46,411 nt of DNA from DASSKO01 sp035690425 (GTDB lineage Bacteria > Actinomycetota > Actinomycetes > Propionibacteriales > Nocardioidaceae), in assembly GCA_035690425.1 (NCBI GenBank), contig DASSKO010000005.1, positions 1-46,411 on the forward strand, in the 5' to 3' direction. The notes under the pieces are model-generated. The model was not told the origin of the DNA and did no database searches. It saw nothing but the letters and a program-made list of their open reading frames with translations. Shown piece by piece: positions 35,820-43,814 of the stretch (position 1 is its first letter; every line of letters starts with the position of its first letter). The translations under genes and the position numbers were made by a program.

Positions 35820-36014
35820 ATGCCCAAGATGAAGTCGCACTCCGGTGCGGGCAAGCGGTTCCGCGTTACCGGCTCCGGCAAGCTGCGTCGGCAGAAGTCC
35901 GGCATGCGCCACAACCTGGAGCGCAAGCCGAGCACACTGACCCGCCGCCTCACCGGCACCGAGAACGTCGCCAAGGCCGACGAGAAGCGCGTCAAGAAGC
36001 TCCTCGGCAAGTGA
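35820..36014 (+). CDS. rpmI: 50S ribosomal protein L35
   Basis: A 64-residue very basic ribosomal protein. PKMKSHSGAGKRFRVTGSGK and LRRQKSGMRHNLERK are the L35 signature; length is standard. It lies 111 bp after infC and 93 bp before rplT in the universal infC-rpmI-rplT order. ATG 35820 follows AGAGAGGGCG about 8 nt upstream. Confidence 0.97.
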   Translation: MPKMKSHSGAGKRFRVTGSGKLRRQKSGMRHNLERKPSTLTRRLTGTENVAKADEKRVKKLLGK

Positions 36015-36019
36015 GCCGG

Positions 36020-36067
36020 TTCGTCTGCGGTCGCCATTCGCAAAGTCCGCGAGTCACCGCAGACGAA
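36020..36067 (+). repeat. 12-bp perfect hairpin between rpmI and rplT
   Basis: TTCGTCTGCGGT (36020-36031) pairs with ACCGCAGACGAA (36056-36067) across a 24-nt loop, starting 6 bp after the rpmI stop and ending 40 bp before rplT. There is no T-tract, so processing, mRNA stability or an L20 site is more likely than termination. Confidence 0.5.
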
Positions 36068-36107
36068 TCAGTTCTTGGACCCATCTACGCAGCAAGGAGT
36101 TTGACAC

Positions 36108-36479
36108 GTGGCACGCGTGAAGAGGGCCGTCAACGCCCAGAAGAAGCGCCGGGTAACACTGGACCGCGCTTCCGGCTACCGCGGACAGCGCTCGCGCCTG
36201 TACCGCAAGGCCAAGGAGCAGGTCACCCACTCACTGGTCTACAGCTACCGCGACCGCCGGTCGCGCAAGGGCGATTTCCGGCGGCTGTGGATCACCCGCA
36301 TCAACGCGGCCGCTCGGCAGCACGGCATGACCTACAACCGGTTCATCCAGGGGCTGCGGGAGGCCGGCGTCGAGGTCGACCGCAAGATCCTCGCCGACCT
36401 CGCGGTCAACGACATGGCTGCGTTCACCAAGCTCGTCGACGTCGCGAAGGCCAACCTGCCTGACACCACCGCCGCCTGA
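36108..36479 (+). CDS. rplT: 50S ribosomal protein L20
   Basis: A 123-residue 23S rRNA-binding protein needed for early 50S assembly. The basic N-terminal helix (ARVKRAVNAQKKRRVTL, GYRGQRSRLYRKAKEQV) and globular C-terminal domain (RLWITRINAAARQHGMTYNR) are typical. GTG 36108 has AAGGAG 11 nt upstream. The C-terminal domain is the part that autoregulates the operon in other bacteria. The RNA methyltransferase gene follows after 7 bp. Confidence 0.98.
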   Translation: MARVKRAVNAQKKRRVTLDRASGYRGQRSRLYRKAKEQVTHSLVYSYRDRRSRKGDFRRLWITRINAAARQHGMTYNRFIQGLREAGVEVDRKILADLAVNDMAAFTKLVDVAKANLPDTTAA

Positions 36480-36486
36480 CCCGGCC

Positions 36487-37302
36487 GTGCCGGCCCCACT
36501 GAGCGCGCACAGCCGGGTCGTGAAGTCTGCTCGCAAGCTCACCAAACGATCCCAGCGCTCGCAGCACCGCCGGTTCCTGGCCGAGGGGCCACAGGCTGTC
36601 CGGGAAGCGCTGGCCGTGTCCGCCGGTGCCGAGGACCTCGTGACCGTGGTCTTCGGCACCGGCGACTGTGCTCGGCGGGAGCCTGGGCTGGTGGCGGCAG
36701 CAGCGGCAGCCGGTGTCTGCTGGCACGATGTCGCCGACGACGTGTTGCGCACACTCGCGCAGACCGTGACTCCCCAAGGTGTGGTCGCCGTCTGCCGTTT
36801 CGTCGACCGGCCGCTCGAGCAGTTGGTCGCGCACTCGCCGCGGCTGCTCGCAGTCTGTGCCGACGTGCGCGACCCCGGCAACGCCGGCACGGTGATCCGG
36901 TGTGCGGACGCAGCCGGTGCCGACGGCGTGGTGCTGGCCGGCTCCTCCGTGGACCCCTACAACGGCAAGGTGGTGCGGGCGACGGCCGGCAGCCTGTTCC
37001 ATCTTCCGCTGTCCGTCGGCGTGCCGGTGTCGGAGGCGGTCTCGACCGCTCGCAGCGCCGGGCTGCGGGTGCTGGCAGCCGATGGCTCCGGAGACGTCGA
37101 CCTTTTCGAGGCCGAGTCGTCGGGGTTGCTCGCCGGGCCGGTGGCCTGGCTCTTCGGCAACGAGGCCTGGGGACTGCCCGACGACGTGGCCGCCACCGCC
37201 GACTCCGTTGTGCGCGTCCCCATTCGGGGGCGAGCCGAGAGTCTCAACCTGGCTACGGCTGCTGCGGTATGCCTCTACGCATCGGCCCGCGCCAGGCGGT
37301 AG
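36487..37302 (+). CDS. TrmH/SpoU-family RNA 2'-O-ribose methyltransferase
   Basis: A 271-residue SPOUT enzyme. The N-terminal about 90 residues form an L30e-like RNA-binding domain (RRFLAEGPQAVREAL). The knotted SAM domain has motif 1 (VRDPGNAGTVIRCADAAGAD), motif 2 (WLFGNEAWGLP) and motif 3 (IRGRAESLNLATAAAVCLY). The target is an rRNA or tRNA 2'-hydroxyl, unspecified. The position after rplT is conserved in actinobacteria and suggests a link with ribosome assembly. GTG 36487 is favoured by spacing. Confidence 0.93.
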   Translation: MPAPLSAHSRVVKSARKLTKRSQRSQHRRFLAEGPQAVREALAVSAGAEDLVTVVFGTGDCARREPGLVAAAAAAGVCWHDVADDVLRTLAQTVTPQGVVAVCRFVDRPLEQLVAHSPRLLAVCADVRDPGNAGTVIRCADAAGADGVVLAGSSVDPYNGKVVRATAGSLFHLPLSVGVPVSEAVSTARSAGLRVLAADGSGDVDLFEAESSGLLAGPVAWLFGNEAWGLPDDVAATADSVVRVPIRGRAESLNLATAAAVCLYASARARR

Positions 37303-37311
37303 GTTGCCTGC

Positions 37312-38340
37312 GTGGAACGGGGCTACGAGGAACTGCCCGACGCGGTGCTGGTCGCCGACGAGGAGGCAACGGTCACCGAGGTCAACGCTGCCGCGGTGTC
37401 GCTGCTCGAGCGGCCCGCCGACGTGCTCGTCGGCCTGCACACGTCCGACGCGCTGGCGCTGACCGACCTCGAAGGTCGCGACTGGTGGAGCTGCATGCGC
37501 CCGTACTCGGGTCTGGCGAGCCGCAGCAGCTTGGTCGAGACCAGCTGGTTCCTCCCCAACGGCCGGGAGGTGCTGGTTACCGCCCGGATGGTGCGATCGA
37601 GGCCCAGGGGACCGGTGCAGCGGATCGTGGTGTGCGTGCGCGACGGCGCGGCGCGGCGCCGGTCCGACCGGTTGCGCTCCGACCTGGTCGCGACCGTGGC
37701 GCACGAGCTGCGCTCGCCGCTCACCGGTGTGAAGGGCTTCACCTCCACGCTGCTGTCGAAGTGGGAGCGGCTCAGCGACTCCCAGCGCCGGCTGATGTTG
37801 CAGACCGTCGACGCCGACGCGGACCGGCTGACCAGGCTGATCGCCGAGCTTCTCGACGTCGCCCGCATCGACTCCCACCGGCTGACCCTGCGCCGCCAGC
37901 CCGTCGACGTGTGCTCCCATGTGCGCGGGCTGCTCTCGACGTACCCGCTCGCCGACGGCCGCACCCTGTGCTTGCGCACCGACACCGTTCCGGAGGTGTG
38001 GGTCGACCCCGACAAGCTGACCCAGGTGCTCACCAACCTCTTGGACAACGCCGTACGGCACGGCTCGGGGCAGATCACCGTCAGCGTCGCGGCCGGCCCC
38101 CAGCACGTCGAGGTGTCGGTGGAGGACCAGGGGCCGGGCATCCCCGCCGCGATGCGCGAGCGGGTGTTCGCGAAGTACTGGCGGCACGGCGAGCGCACCG
38201 GCACCGGCCTAGGTCTCTACATCGTCCAGGGCCTGGTCACCGCGCACGGCGGCCACGTCACGGTCGATGCAGGCGAGTGCGGAGGAGCGCTGTTCCGCGC
38301 GACCTTCCCCACCGGGGCGCCGCGCGGTCTTGAACCGTGA
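37312..38340 (+). CDS. PAS-domain sensor histidine kinase
   Basis: A 342-residue soluble kinase with no membrane helix. Residues about 1-110 resemble a PAS sensor (VLVADEEATVTEVNAAAVSL); the dimerisation domain has the phospho-acceptor His131 in VAHELRSPLTGVKGF; the ATPase domain has the N box LLDNAVRHG, G1 VEDQGPGIP and G2 GTGLGLYI. No response regulator gene is adjacent, so it is an orphan in this window. GTG 37312 lies 9 bp after the methyltransferase stop. The signal it senses is unknown. Confidence 0.92.
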   Translation: MERGYEELPDAVLVADEEATVTEVNAAAVSLLERPADVLVGLHTSDALALTDLEGRDWWSCMRPYSGLASRSSLVETSWFLPNGREVLVTARMVRSRPRGPVQRIVVCVRDGAARRRSDRLRSDLVATVAHELRSPLTGVKGFTSTLLSKWERLSDSQRRLMLQTVDADADRLTRLIAELLDVARIDSHRLTLRRQPVDVCSHVRGLLSTYPLADGRTLCLRTDTVPEVWVDPDKLTQVLTNLLDNAVRHGSGQITVSVAAGPQHVEVSVEDQGPGIPAAMRERVFAKYWRHGERTGTGLGLYIVQGLVTAHGGHVTVDAGECGGALFRATFPTGAPRGLEP

Positions 38341-38369
38341 CCGGTTCGCCCATCCGGCGGCGGAGTTCA

Positions 38370-38375
38370 TAGACT
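38370..38375 (+). promoter_or_regulatory. Likely -10 element (TAGACT) of pheST
   Basis: TAGACT ends 8 nt before ATG 38384, suggesting leaderless transcription of pheST; there is no room for a Shine-Dalgarno site. Confidence 0.4.
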
Positions 38376-38383
38376 CAGGCCTC

Positions 38384-39487
38384 ATGTCTGGCCCCAACAC
38401 TGACTACGATCCGGTCGAGGTCACGCCCCTGCACGCGGACGAGGTCGAGCGGATGCGTGCGGAGGCGCTCGCGGCCATCGCGGCCGCCGAGGATCTTGGT
38501 GCCCTCAAGCGGGTTCGAGGCGAGCACGCGGGCGACCGGTCACCGATCGCGCTCGCCAACCGCGAGATCGGCGCGCTGCCCCCCCAGGCTCGCAAGGAGG
38601 CCGGTCAGCGCATCGGGCAGGCGCGCAAGGCGGTCGGGGCGGCGCTGGCGGAGCGGCAGGCGACGCTCGAAACCGAACACGAGCAGCGGATGCTGGCCGA
38701 GGAGTCGGTCGACGTCACGTTGCCGTGGGACCGCGAGCCGCGAGGTGCCCGGCACCCGCTGACCACGCTGCAGGAGCGCGTCGCCGACGTGTTCGTCGCG
38801 ATGGGGTGGGGCGTCGCCGAGGGGCCGGAGGTCGAGGCGGAGTGGCTGAACTTCGACGCTCTCAACTTCGCGCCCGACCATCCGGCCCGCACGATGCAGG
38901 ACACGTTCTGGCTGGAGCCGGTCGACTCCGCGATGGTGCTGCGCACGCACACCTCGCCGGTGCAGGCGCGCACCATGCTCAGCCAGCAGCCGCCGATCTA
39001 CGTGGTCTGCCCCGGGCGGGTCTATCGCACCGACGAACTCGACGCCAGCCACTCGCCCGCGTTCATCCAGGTCGAGGGCCTGGCGGTCGACGAGGGCCTG
39101 AGCATGGCGCATCTGCGCGGCACCCTCGACCACTTCGCCACCTCCATGTTCGGACCAGGCATTCGCACCCGGTTCCGTCCGTCGTACTTCCCGTTCACCG
39201 AGCCCAGCGTGGAGGTGGACCTGGTGTGCATCGCCTGCCGTGGTGAGCAGCCGGCGATCGCGACGTGTCGCACCTGCAAGGGGGAGGGCTGGATCGAGTG
39301 GGGCGGCTGCGGCATGGTCAACCCGCGGGTGCTGGTGGCCTGCGGCGTCGACCCGCAGCGCTACTCCGGTTTCGCGTTCGGCATGGGCATCGAACGCACG
39401 CTGATGGTGCGTTACGGGATCAACGACATGCGCGACGTCGTGGAGGGCGACGTGCGCTTCACCGTGCCGTTCGGAATGGAGATCTGA
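38384..39487 (+). CDS. pheS: Phenylalanyl-tRNA synthetase, alpha subunit
   Basis: A 367-residue class II aminoacyl-tRNA synthetase subunit. The N-terminal about 110 residues are the coiled-coil tRNA-binding arm; motif 2 lies in CPGRVYRTDELDASHSP and motif 3 in GFAFGMGIERTLMVRYG. CIACRGEQ, CRTCKGEGWIEWGGCGMV is the Cys-rich insertion common in actinobacterial PheS. Two neighbours' stop/start bases overlap: the TGA 39485-39487 shares a base with the pheT ATG. Confidence 0.97.
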   Translation: MSGPNTDYDPVEVTPLHADEVERMRAEALAAIAAAEDLGALKRVRGEHAGDRSPIALANREIGALPPQARKEAGQRIGQARKAVGAALAERQATLETEHEQRMLAEESVDVTLPWDREPRGARHPLTTLQERVADVFVAMGWGVAEGPEVEAEWLNFDALNFAPDHPARTMQDTFWLEPVDSAMVLRTHTSPVQARTMLSQQPPIYVVCPGRVYRTDELDASHSPAFIQVEGLAVDEGLSMAHLRGTLDHFATSMFGPGIRTRFRPSYFPFTEPSVEVDLVCIACRGEQPAIATCRTCKGEGWIEWGGCGMVNPRVLVACGVDPQRYSGFAFGMGIERTLMVRYGINDMRDVVEGDVRFTVPFGMEI

Positions 39488-41991
39488 TGCGTTTCCCGGT
39501 GTCGTGGCTGCGGTCCGTGGTCGACCTCCCCGCGGACGTGGACGCCGCCGACCTGGCCGACCGGCTGACCGCGCTCGGGCTGAAGCTGGAGGCGCTGGAG
39601 ACCGCCGCCGGCGGCGCTTCCGGACCGCTCGTGGTCGGACGGGTGCTGTCCTTCGAGGCCGAGACCCACAAGAACGGCAAGACCGTCCGCTGGTGTCAGG
39701 TCGACGTGGGAGAGGCTGAGGCCCGTGGCATCGTCTGCGGCGCCGACAACTTCGCGGTCGACGACCTGGTGGTCGTCGCGCTGCCAGGTGCCACGCTGCC
39801 GGGTGACTTTGCGATCTCGGCTCGCAAGACCTACGGCCACGTCTCCGACGGCATGATCTGCTCGGCACGTGAGCTGCAGCTGGGCGACGACCACGCCGGC
39901 ATCATCGTGCTCGACGACACCGACGACACCGACGACACCGACGACACCGAGGGGAGCGCCAAGCCCGGCGACGACGCGTTCGACCTGCTGCAGCTGCGCG
40001 ACGACGTCATCGAGCTGGAGATCAACCCGGACCGGGCCTATGCCCTGTCCCTGCGGGGGGTGGGCCGGGAGGCGGCCACCGCCTACGGGCTGCCGTTCAC
40101 CGACCCTGCTGACCTCGAGACCCCGCACGCCGACGGCAACGGCTATCCGGTGCGGGTCGACGACAGCGAGGGCTGCCCCGTCTTCGTCACCCGCACCGTC
40201 TCGGGCTTCGACCCGGCGGCCACCTCTCCCCGCTGGTTGGCCCGGCGACTGCAGCTCGCCGGGATGCGTCCGGTCTCCCTCGCGGTCGACGTGACCAACT
40301 ACGTGATGCTCGAGCTCGGGCAGCCGATCCACGGCTACGACCGGGACACGTTGTCGGGTCCGATCACGGTGCGTCGGGCGGCCGCTGGTGAGCAGCTGAC
40401 CACCCTCGACGGTGTACGGCGCACACTGCACAGCGAGGACCTGCTGATCACCGACGACTCCGGCGCGATCGGCATCGCCGGTGTCATGGGCGGCGAGAGC
40501 ACCGAGATCAGCGCGCACACCCGCAACATCGTGATCGAGGCCGCGCACTTCGCGCCGGTCACCACCTTCCGCAGCGCCCGGCGGCACAAGCTGCCCTCCG
40601 AGGCGTCCCGCCGGTTCGAGCGCGGGGTCGATCCCACGCTGCCGGAGCGCGCAGCGCAGCGCGTCGCCGACCTGCTCGTCGCGCACGGCGGTGGCCGCAT
40701 CGACGACGGGGTCACGGTGGTCGGCGCAGCGCCCCGCCCGCCGATGATCGAGATGGCGGCCGACCTGCCGGCCCGGGTGTCGGGCATCAGCATCGACCGC
40801 GACACCGCCGTACGCGCCTTGCAGCAGGTCGGCTGCGTGGTGGACTCGGCGAGTGCGCCCCTGCGCGTGGTCCCCGCGCCGTGGCGGCTCGACCTGCGCG
40901 ACCCCGACGACCTGGTCGAGGAGGTGGTGCGAATCGTCGGCTACGACGCCGTGCCGTCGGTGCTGCCCGTCGCCCCGGCGGGTCGCGGGCTCACCGAGAC
41001 CCAGCGGCTGCGCCGTCGGGTGGGCCGGCTGGTCGCAGCCGCTGGGTACGTCGAGGTGCTCAGCTACCCGTTCGTCGGCCCCGGTGACTGGGAGCGCCTC
41101 AGGCTGGAGGAGGGCGACGAGCGACGTCACGCGATGCGGCTGACCAACCCGCTCTCCGACGAGGAGCCGGAGTTGCGGACCACGGTGCTGCCGGGGTTGC
41201 TGCGGGCGCTGGCGCGCAACGTCAGCCGCGGCCAGGAGGACCTGGCGCTGTTCGAGGTCGGCTCGGTCTTCCTGCCCAAGGCAGGTGCCCGCGCGCCGAT
41301 GCTGCCGGTCGACCGCCGCCCCAGCGACGCCGCGCTCGCGGAGATCGAAGCGGCGCTGCCGGACCAGCCTGCGCACCTGGCCGTCGTGCTGGCGGGCGAC
41401 CGGGAGCGGTCCGGATGGTGGGGCCCCGGCCGTCCGGCCGGCTGGCAGGACGCGCTGGCGTCGGTCCGCGCGGTGGCCGACACGCTCGGCGTGGAGCTCA
41501 CCGTGCGACGCGGGCGGTCGGCACCGTGGCATCCCGGCCGGTGTGCCGAGATCGTGGTGGACGGTGTGGTCGTCGGCCACGCCGGCGAGCTGCACCCGCG
41601 CGTGTGCACCGCCTACGGGCTGCCGGATCGCGCGGCAGCTGCGGAGATCGACCTCGACGCGCTGCTATGGCGTGCCGACACGATGGTGCAGGCGCCGCAG
41701 ATCTCCAGCTTCCCGGTCGCGAAGGAGGACGTCGCGCTGGTCGTCGATACCGAGGCCACTGCCGCCGCCGTCGAGTCCGCGCTGCGCGACGGAGCCGGTG
41801 ACCTGCTGGAGAGCGTGCGGCTGTTCGACGTCTACACCGGCGAGCAGATCGAGCCGGGCAGGAAGTCGCTGGCGTTCAACCTGCGCTTCCGCGCGCCGGA
41901 CCGGACGCTGACCGAGGCCGAGACGGCTGCCGCACGTGACGCCGCGGTGGCCTCGGCCGCGGACCAGCTAGGCGCGGTCCACCGTGGATGA
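39487..41991 (+). CDS. pheT: Phenylalanyl-tRNA synthetase, beta subunit
   Basis: An 834-residue subunit that edits mis-acylated Tyr-tRNA and binds tRNA. Domains in order: EMAP/tRNA-binding-like (about 40-170), B1/B5 core with editing domain (NPDRAYALSLRGVGREAA, DVTNYVMLELGQPIHGYD, MGGESTEIS), catalytic-like core and the C-terminal anticodon-binding FDX-ACB domain (QISSFPVAKEDVALVVD). An unusual Asp-Asp-Thr repeat sits near residue 145. Length is normal for high-GC Gram-positives. It overlaps the following SDR gene by eight bases. Confidence 0.97.
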   Translation: MRFPVSWLRSVVDLPADVDAADLADRLTALGLKLEALETAAGGASGPLVVGRVLSFEAETHKNGKTVRWCQVDVGEAEARGIVCGADNFAVDDLVVVALPGATLPGDFAISARKTYGHVSDGMICSARELQLGDDHAGIIVLDDTDDTDDTDDTEGSAKPGDDAFDLLQLRDDVIELEINPDRAYALSLRGVGREAATAYGLPFTDPADLETPHADGNGYPVRVDDSEGCPVFVTRTVSGFDPAATSPRWLARRLQLAGMRPVSLAVDVTNYVMLELGQPIHGYDRDTLSGPITVRRAAAGEQLTTLDGVRRTLHSEDLLITDDSGAIGIAGVMGGESTEISAHTRNIVIEAAHFAPVTTFRSARRHKLPSEASRRFERGVDPTLPERAAQRVADLLVAHGGGRIDDGVTVVGAAPRPPMIEMAADLPARVSGISIDRDTAVRALQQVGCVVDSASAPLRVVPAPWRLDLRDPDDLVEEVVRIVGYDAVPSVLPVAPAGRGLTETQRLRRRVGRLVAAAGYVEVLSYPFVGPGDWERLRLEEGDERRHAMRLTNPLSDEEPELRTTVLPGLLRALARNVSRGQEDLALFEVGSVFLPKAGARAPMLPVDRRPSDAALAEIEAALPDQPAHLAVVLAGDRERSGWWGPGRPAGWQDALASVRAVADTLGVELTVRRGRSAPWHPGRCAEIVVDGVVVGHAGELHPRVCTAYGLPDRAAAAEIDLDALLWRADTMVQAPQISSFPVAKEDVALVVDTEATAAAVESALRDGAGDLLESVRLFDVYTGEQIEPGRKSLAFNLRFRAPDRTLTEAETAAARDAAVASAADQLGAVHRG
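39913..39948 (+). repeat. Four tandem copies of GACGACACC inside pheT
   Basis: Exact 9-bp units at 39913-39921, 39922-39930, 39931-39939 and 39940-39948 encode (DDT)4 in a surface loop of the tRNA-binding domain, between GIIVL and GSAKPGDDA. Perfect identity at the DNA level points to recent replication slippage. Confidence 0.9.
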
Positions 41992-42802
41992 GGCGACGCC
42001 GCCGGGTGGGCGAAGCAGCGTCGCGCTGGTCACCGGCGGCGGACGCGGGCTGGGACGCGCGATCGCGCAGACGCTGTCGGCCGCCGGGGTGTCGGTGGGC
42101 CTGGTCGGTCGCGACCCCGGACCGCTGGAAGAGGTCGTGTCGCTGCTGGCCGGTCCGGCGTTCGCCGTAGCCGCTGACGTCACGGACCCCCAGATGGTGG
42201 CCCGGGCGGTGCAGGCCGTAGAGGCCAAGCTCGGCGCCGTCGACCTGCTGGTCAACGGCGCCGGCCTGCGCGACCCCGAGCGGGCGATGCCGTGGCAGGC
42301 CGACCCGGATGCGTGGTGGCGGGTCGTCGAGGTGAACCTGCGCGGGCCGCTGCTGCTGACCGAAGCGGTGCTGCCGACGATGCTGGAACGCGGCCGCGGC
42401 CGCATCCTGGAGATGGCCTCGGGCGTGGGGCTGCGGGCCGAGCCGGGCTACTCGGCGTACTCGGTCTCCAAGGCCGCGCTGCTGCGCTGGGTCGACAACC
42501 TCGCGGCCGGCCTCGGACCCGACAGCGGCGTGCGGGTGCTGGCGGCCAGCCCCGGCCTCGTGCGCACGGACATGACCGAGGGAATGTGGGAGGGGTTGGC
42601 GGACTCCGCGTACGGCTCGGCCGACGCGATCTGTGCGGTCGCCCGCCGTTTCGCCGCCGGCGACCTCGATGCGCTGCACGGGTGGTACGTGCACGCGGCC
42701 AAGGACGACCTCGACGCGCTGCTGGCGGTGGCCGGATCCGCCGGTGAGCATGCCCGGCGGCTGCGGCTGCGCGGCTACGGCGACGACGACCCGCAGGCCT
42801 AG
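41984..42802 (+). CDS. SDR-family oxidoreductase
   Basis: A 272-residue classical short-chain dehydrogenase. TGGGRGLGRAIAQ binds the cofactor (NADP preferred is a guess from GRDP), VNGAG follows at about residue 88, MASGVGLRA holds the catalytic Ser and Tyr159/Lys163 lie in YSVSK. The substrate is unknown. GTG 41984 overlaps the end of pheT, so it may be read from the same transcript, though its function has no evident link to aminoacylation. A 95-bp gap with no clear signal follows. Confidence 0.9.
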   Translation: MDEATPPGGRSSVALVTGGGRGLGRAIAQTLSAAGVSVGLVGRDPGPLEEVVSLLAGPAFAVAADVTDPQMVARAVQAVEAKLGAVDLLVNGAGLRDPERAMPWQADPDAWWRVVEVNLRGPLLLTEAVLPTMLERGRGRILEMASGVGLRAEPGYSAYSVSKAALLRWVDNLAAGLGPDSGVRVLAASPGLVRTDMTEGMWEGLADSAYGSADAICAVARRFAAGDLDALHGWYVHAAKDDLDALLAVAGSAGEHARRLRLRGYGDDDPQA

Positions 42803-42897
42803 GCGGCCGTTCGTGTCCGACCCCGGCCACAGCCAGGTCCTGGCCTTCTCAGTGCCCGGGTGAGCAGCGGCCGGCGTGGTTCGCCTTCGCGAAAGGG

Positions 42898-43716
42898 TCA
42901 GTCGATGCCTGCGGTGATGACCGCCTGCATGCGGTCGAGGACGGCCGCGTCCCCACGGCGCTCGACCCGGTCGGCCGCCAGCCGTCCCCACAGCCAGCAG
43001 TCGAGATCTGCGGCGGTGCCGCGCACGGTGGCGTCGGCCCCGGTGGCGCCACCGGCGGCGTCGTTGTCGTCGGCCGCGTCGAACGCGTCCTCGTCATAGC
43101 TGGTGCCGTCGCGTGGGTCGGTGCCGGTGAAGCGCCCGAAGACCAGACCCCACCGGGCGCCGGTGTCGGTCGCCTCCACCCGGGCGGTGCGACCGTCGAG
43201 GTCGAAGGTGCCCCAGTCGGGGATGCCGCCATGCATGATCCGCAACACCTCATCGACACCGTCGGCGGCCAGGGCCGGGTCGATCGACGCCCAGGTGTCT
43301 GGTCCGCGGCCCGTCGCCAGCTCGGCATCGATGCGGTGGATCAGCGCCTCGTGCGCCTGCCGCCGGCGAATGAAACCGACAGTCTTGTCGGGCGCCCACG
43401 TCCACACCGGGGTCTGCGCGGACGCGGCCGTCAACGCCCCGTGCAGGTCGGTGCTGACGGTGGCGAACAGGTGGCACAACGAGTCGAGGTCGGTCGGGCG
43501 CTCGGGCCGCTCAGCCTCGATCTCGGCGGGGTCACTCACCCGCTCGCGCACGATCGTGCCCCAGAACCACTGCACCTCGGTCAGGTGCCAGAACAGGTCG
43601 CCGGCGGTCCAGTCCGGGCACGAGGGCACCGGCTGGACCAGATCGGCGCCGGCCAGGATGTCACCGAAGCGCTCGGACTCGGCGTCGAGGTGGGCGAGGT
43701 AGTCCAGCGTCGTCAT
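42898..43716 (-). CDS. Mycothiol-dependent maleylpyruvate isomerase-like (DinB) protein
   Basis: A 272-residue protein of the TIGR03083/MDMPI group. The N-terminal four-helix DinB-type domain (CPDWTAGDLFWHLTEVQWFWG, then RRRQAHEALIHRIDAEL) supplies the metal-binding His residues, and the C-terminal about 110 residues form the MDMPI C-terminal domain (GRTARVEATD, DLDCWLWGRL). Such proteins are thought to use mycothiol or another thiol as cofactor; substrates are mostly unknown. ATG 43716 is chosen over the upstream open frame because relatives start with T-L-D-Y-L. Divergent from argC. Confidence 0.85.
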   Translation of the reverse strand: MTTLDYLAHLDAESERFGDILAGADLVQPVPSCPDWTAGDLFWHLTEVQWFWGTIVRERVSDPAEIEAERPERPTDLDSLCHLFATVSTDLHGALTAASAQTPVWTWAPDKTVGFIRRRQAHEALIHRIDAELATGRGPDTWASIDPALAADGVDEVLRIMHGGIPDWGTFDLDGRTARVEATDTGARWGLVFGRFTGTDPRDGTSYDEDAFDAADDNDAAGGATGADATVRGTAADLDCWLWGRLAADRVERRGDAAVLDRMQAVITAGID

Positions 43717-43798
43717 GCCCCGCAACCTAGGGTGTCGGGCCGGCACTGAGCAACGACGGGAGGCTGGCGGGGCGGCATTTGCATACGATCTCGTCATC

Positions 43799-43814
43799 AT
43801 GCATGATTATGCAT
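43799..43814. promoter_or_regulatory. ARG box (ArgR operator) at the argC start
   Basis: ATGCATGATTATGCAT is a near-perfect 16-bp palindrome (TGCAT-N4-ATGCA) directly abutting ATG 43815. A partial second copy, TTTGCATACG at 43779-43788, lies 20 bp upstream, the usual tandem spacing. Both are AT-rich islands in a very GC-rich genome. Repression by ArgR with arginine is the established role of such boxes. Confidence 0.75.

Noticed and set aside
36424..38187. A 587-codon minus-strand frame opposite the RNA methyltransferase and histidine kinase
   Set aside because: Lacks any recognisable domain, while both plus-strand genes have complete motifs.
39913..39948. Tandem 9-bp units considered as a CRISPR-like or mobile-element repeat
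   Set aside because: Units are contiguous without spacers and in frame inside pheT.
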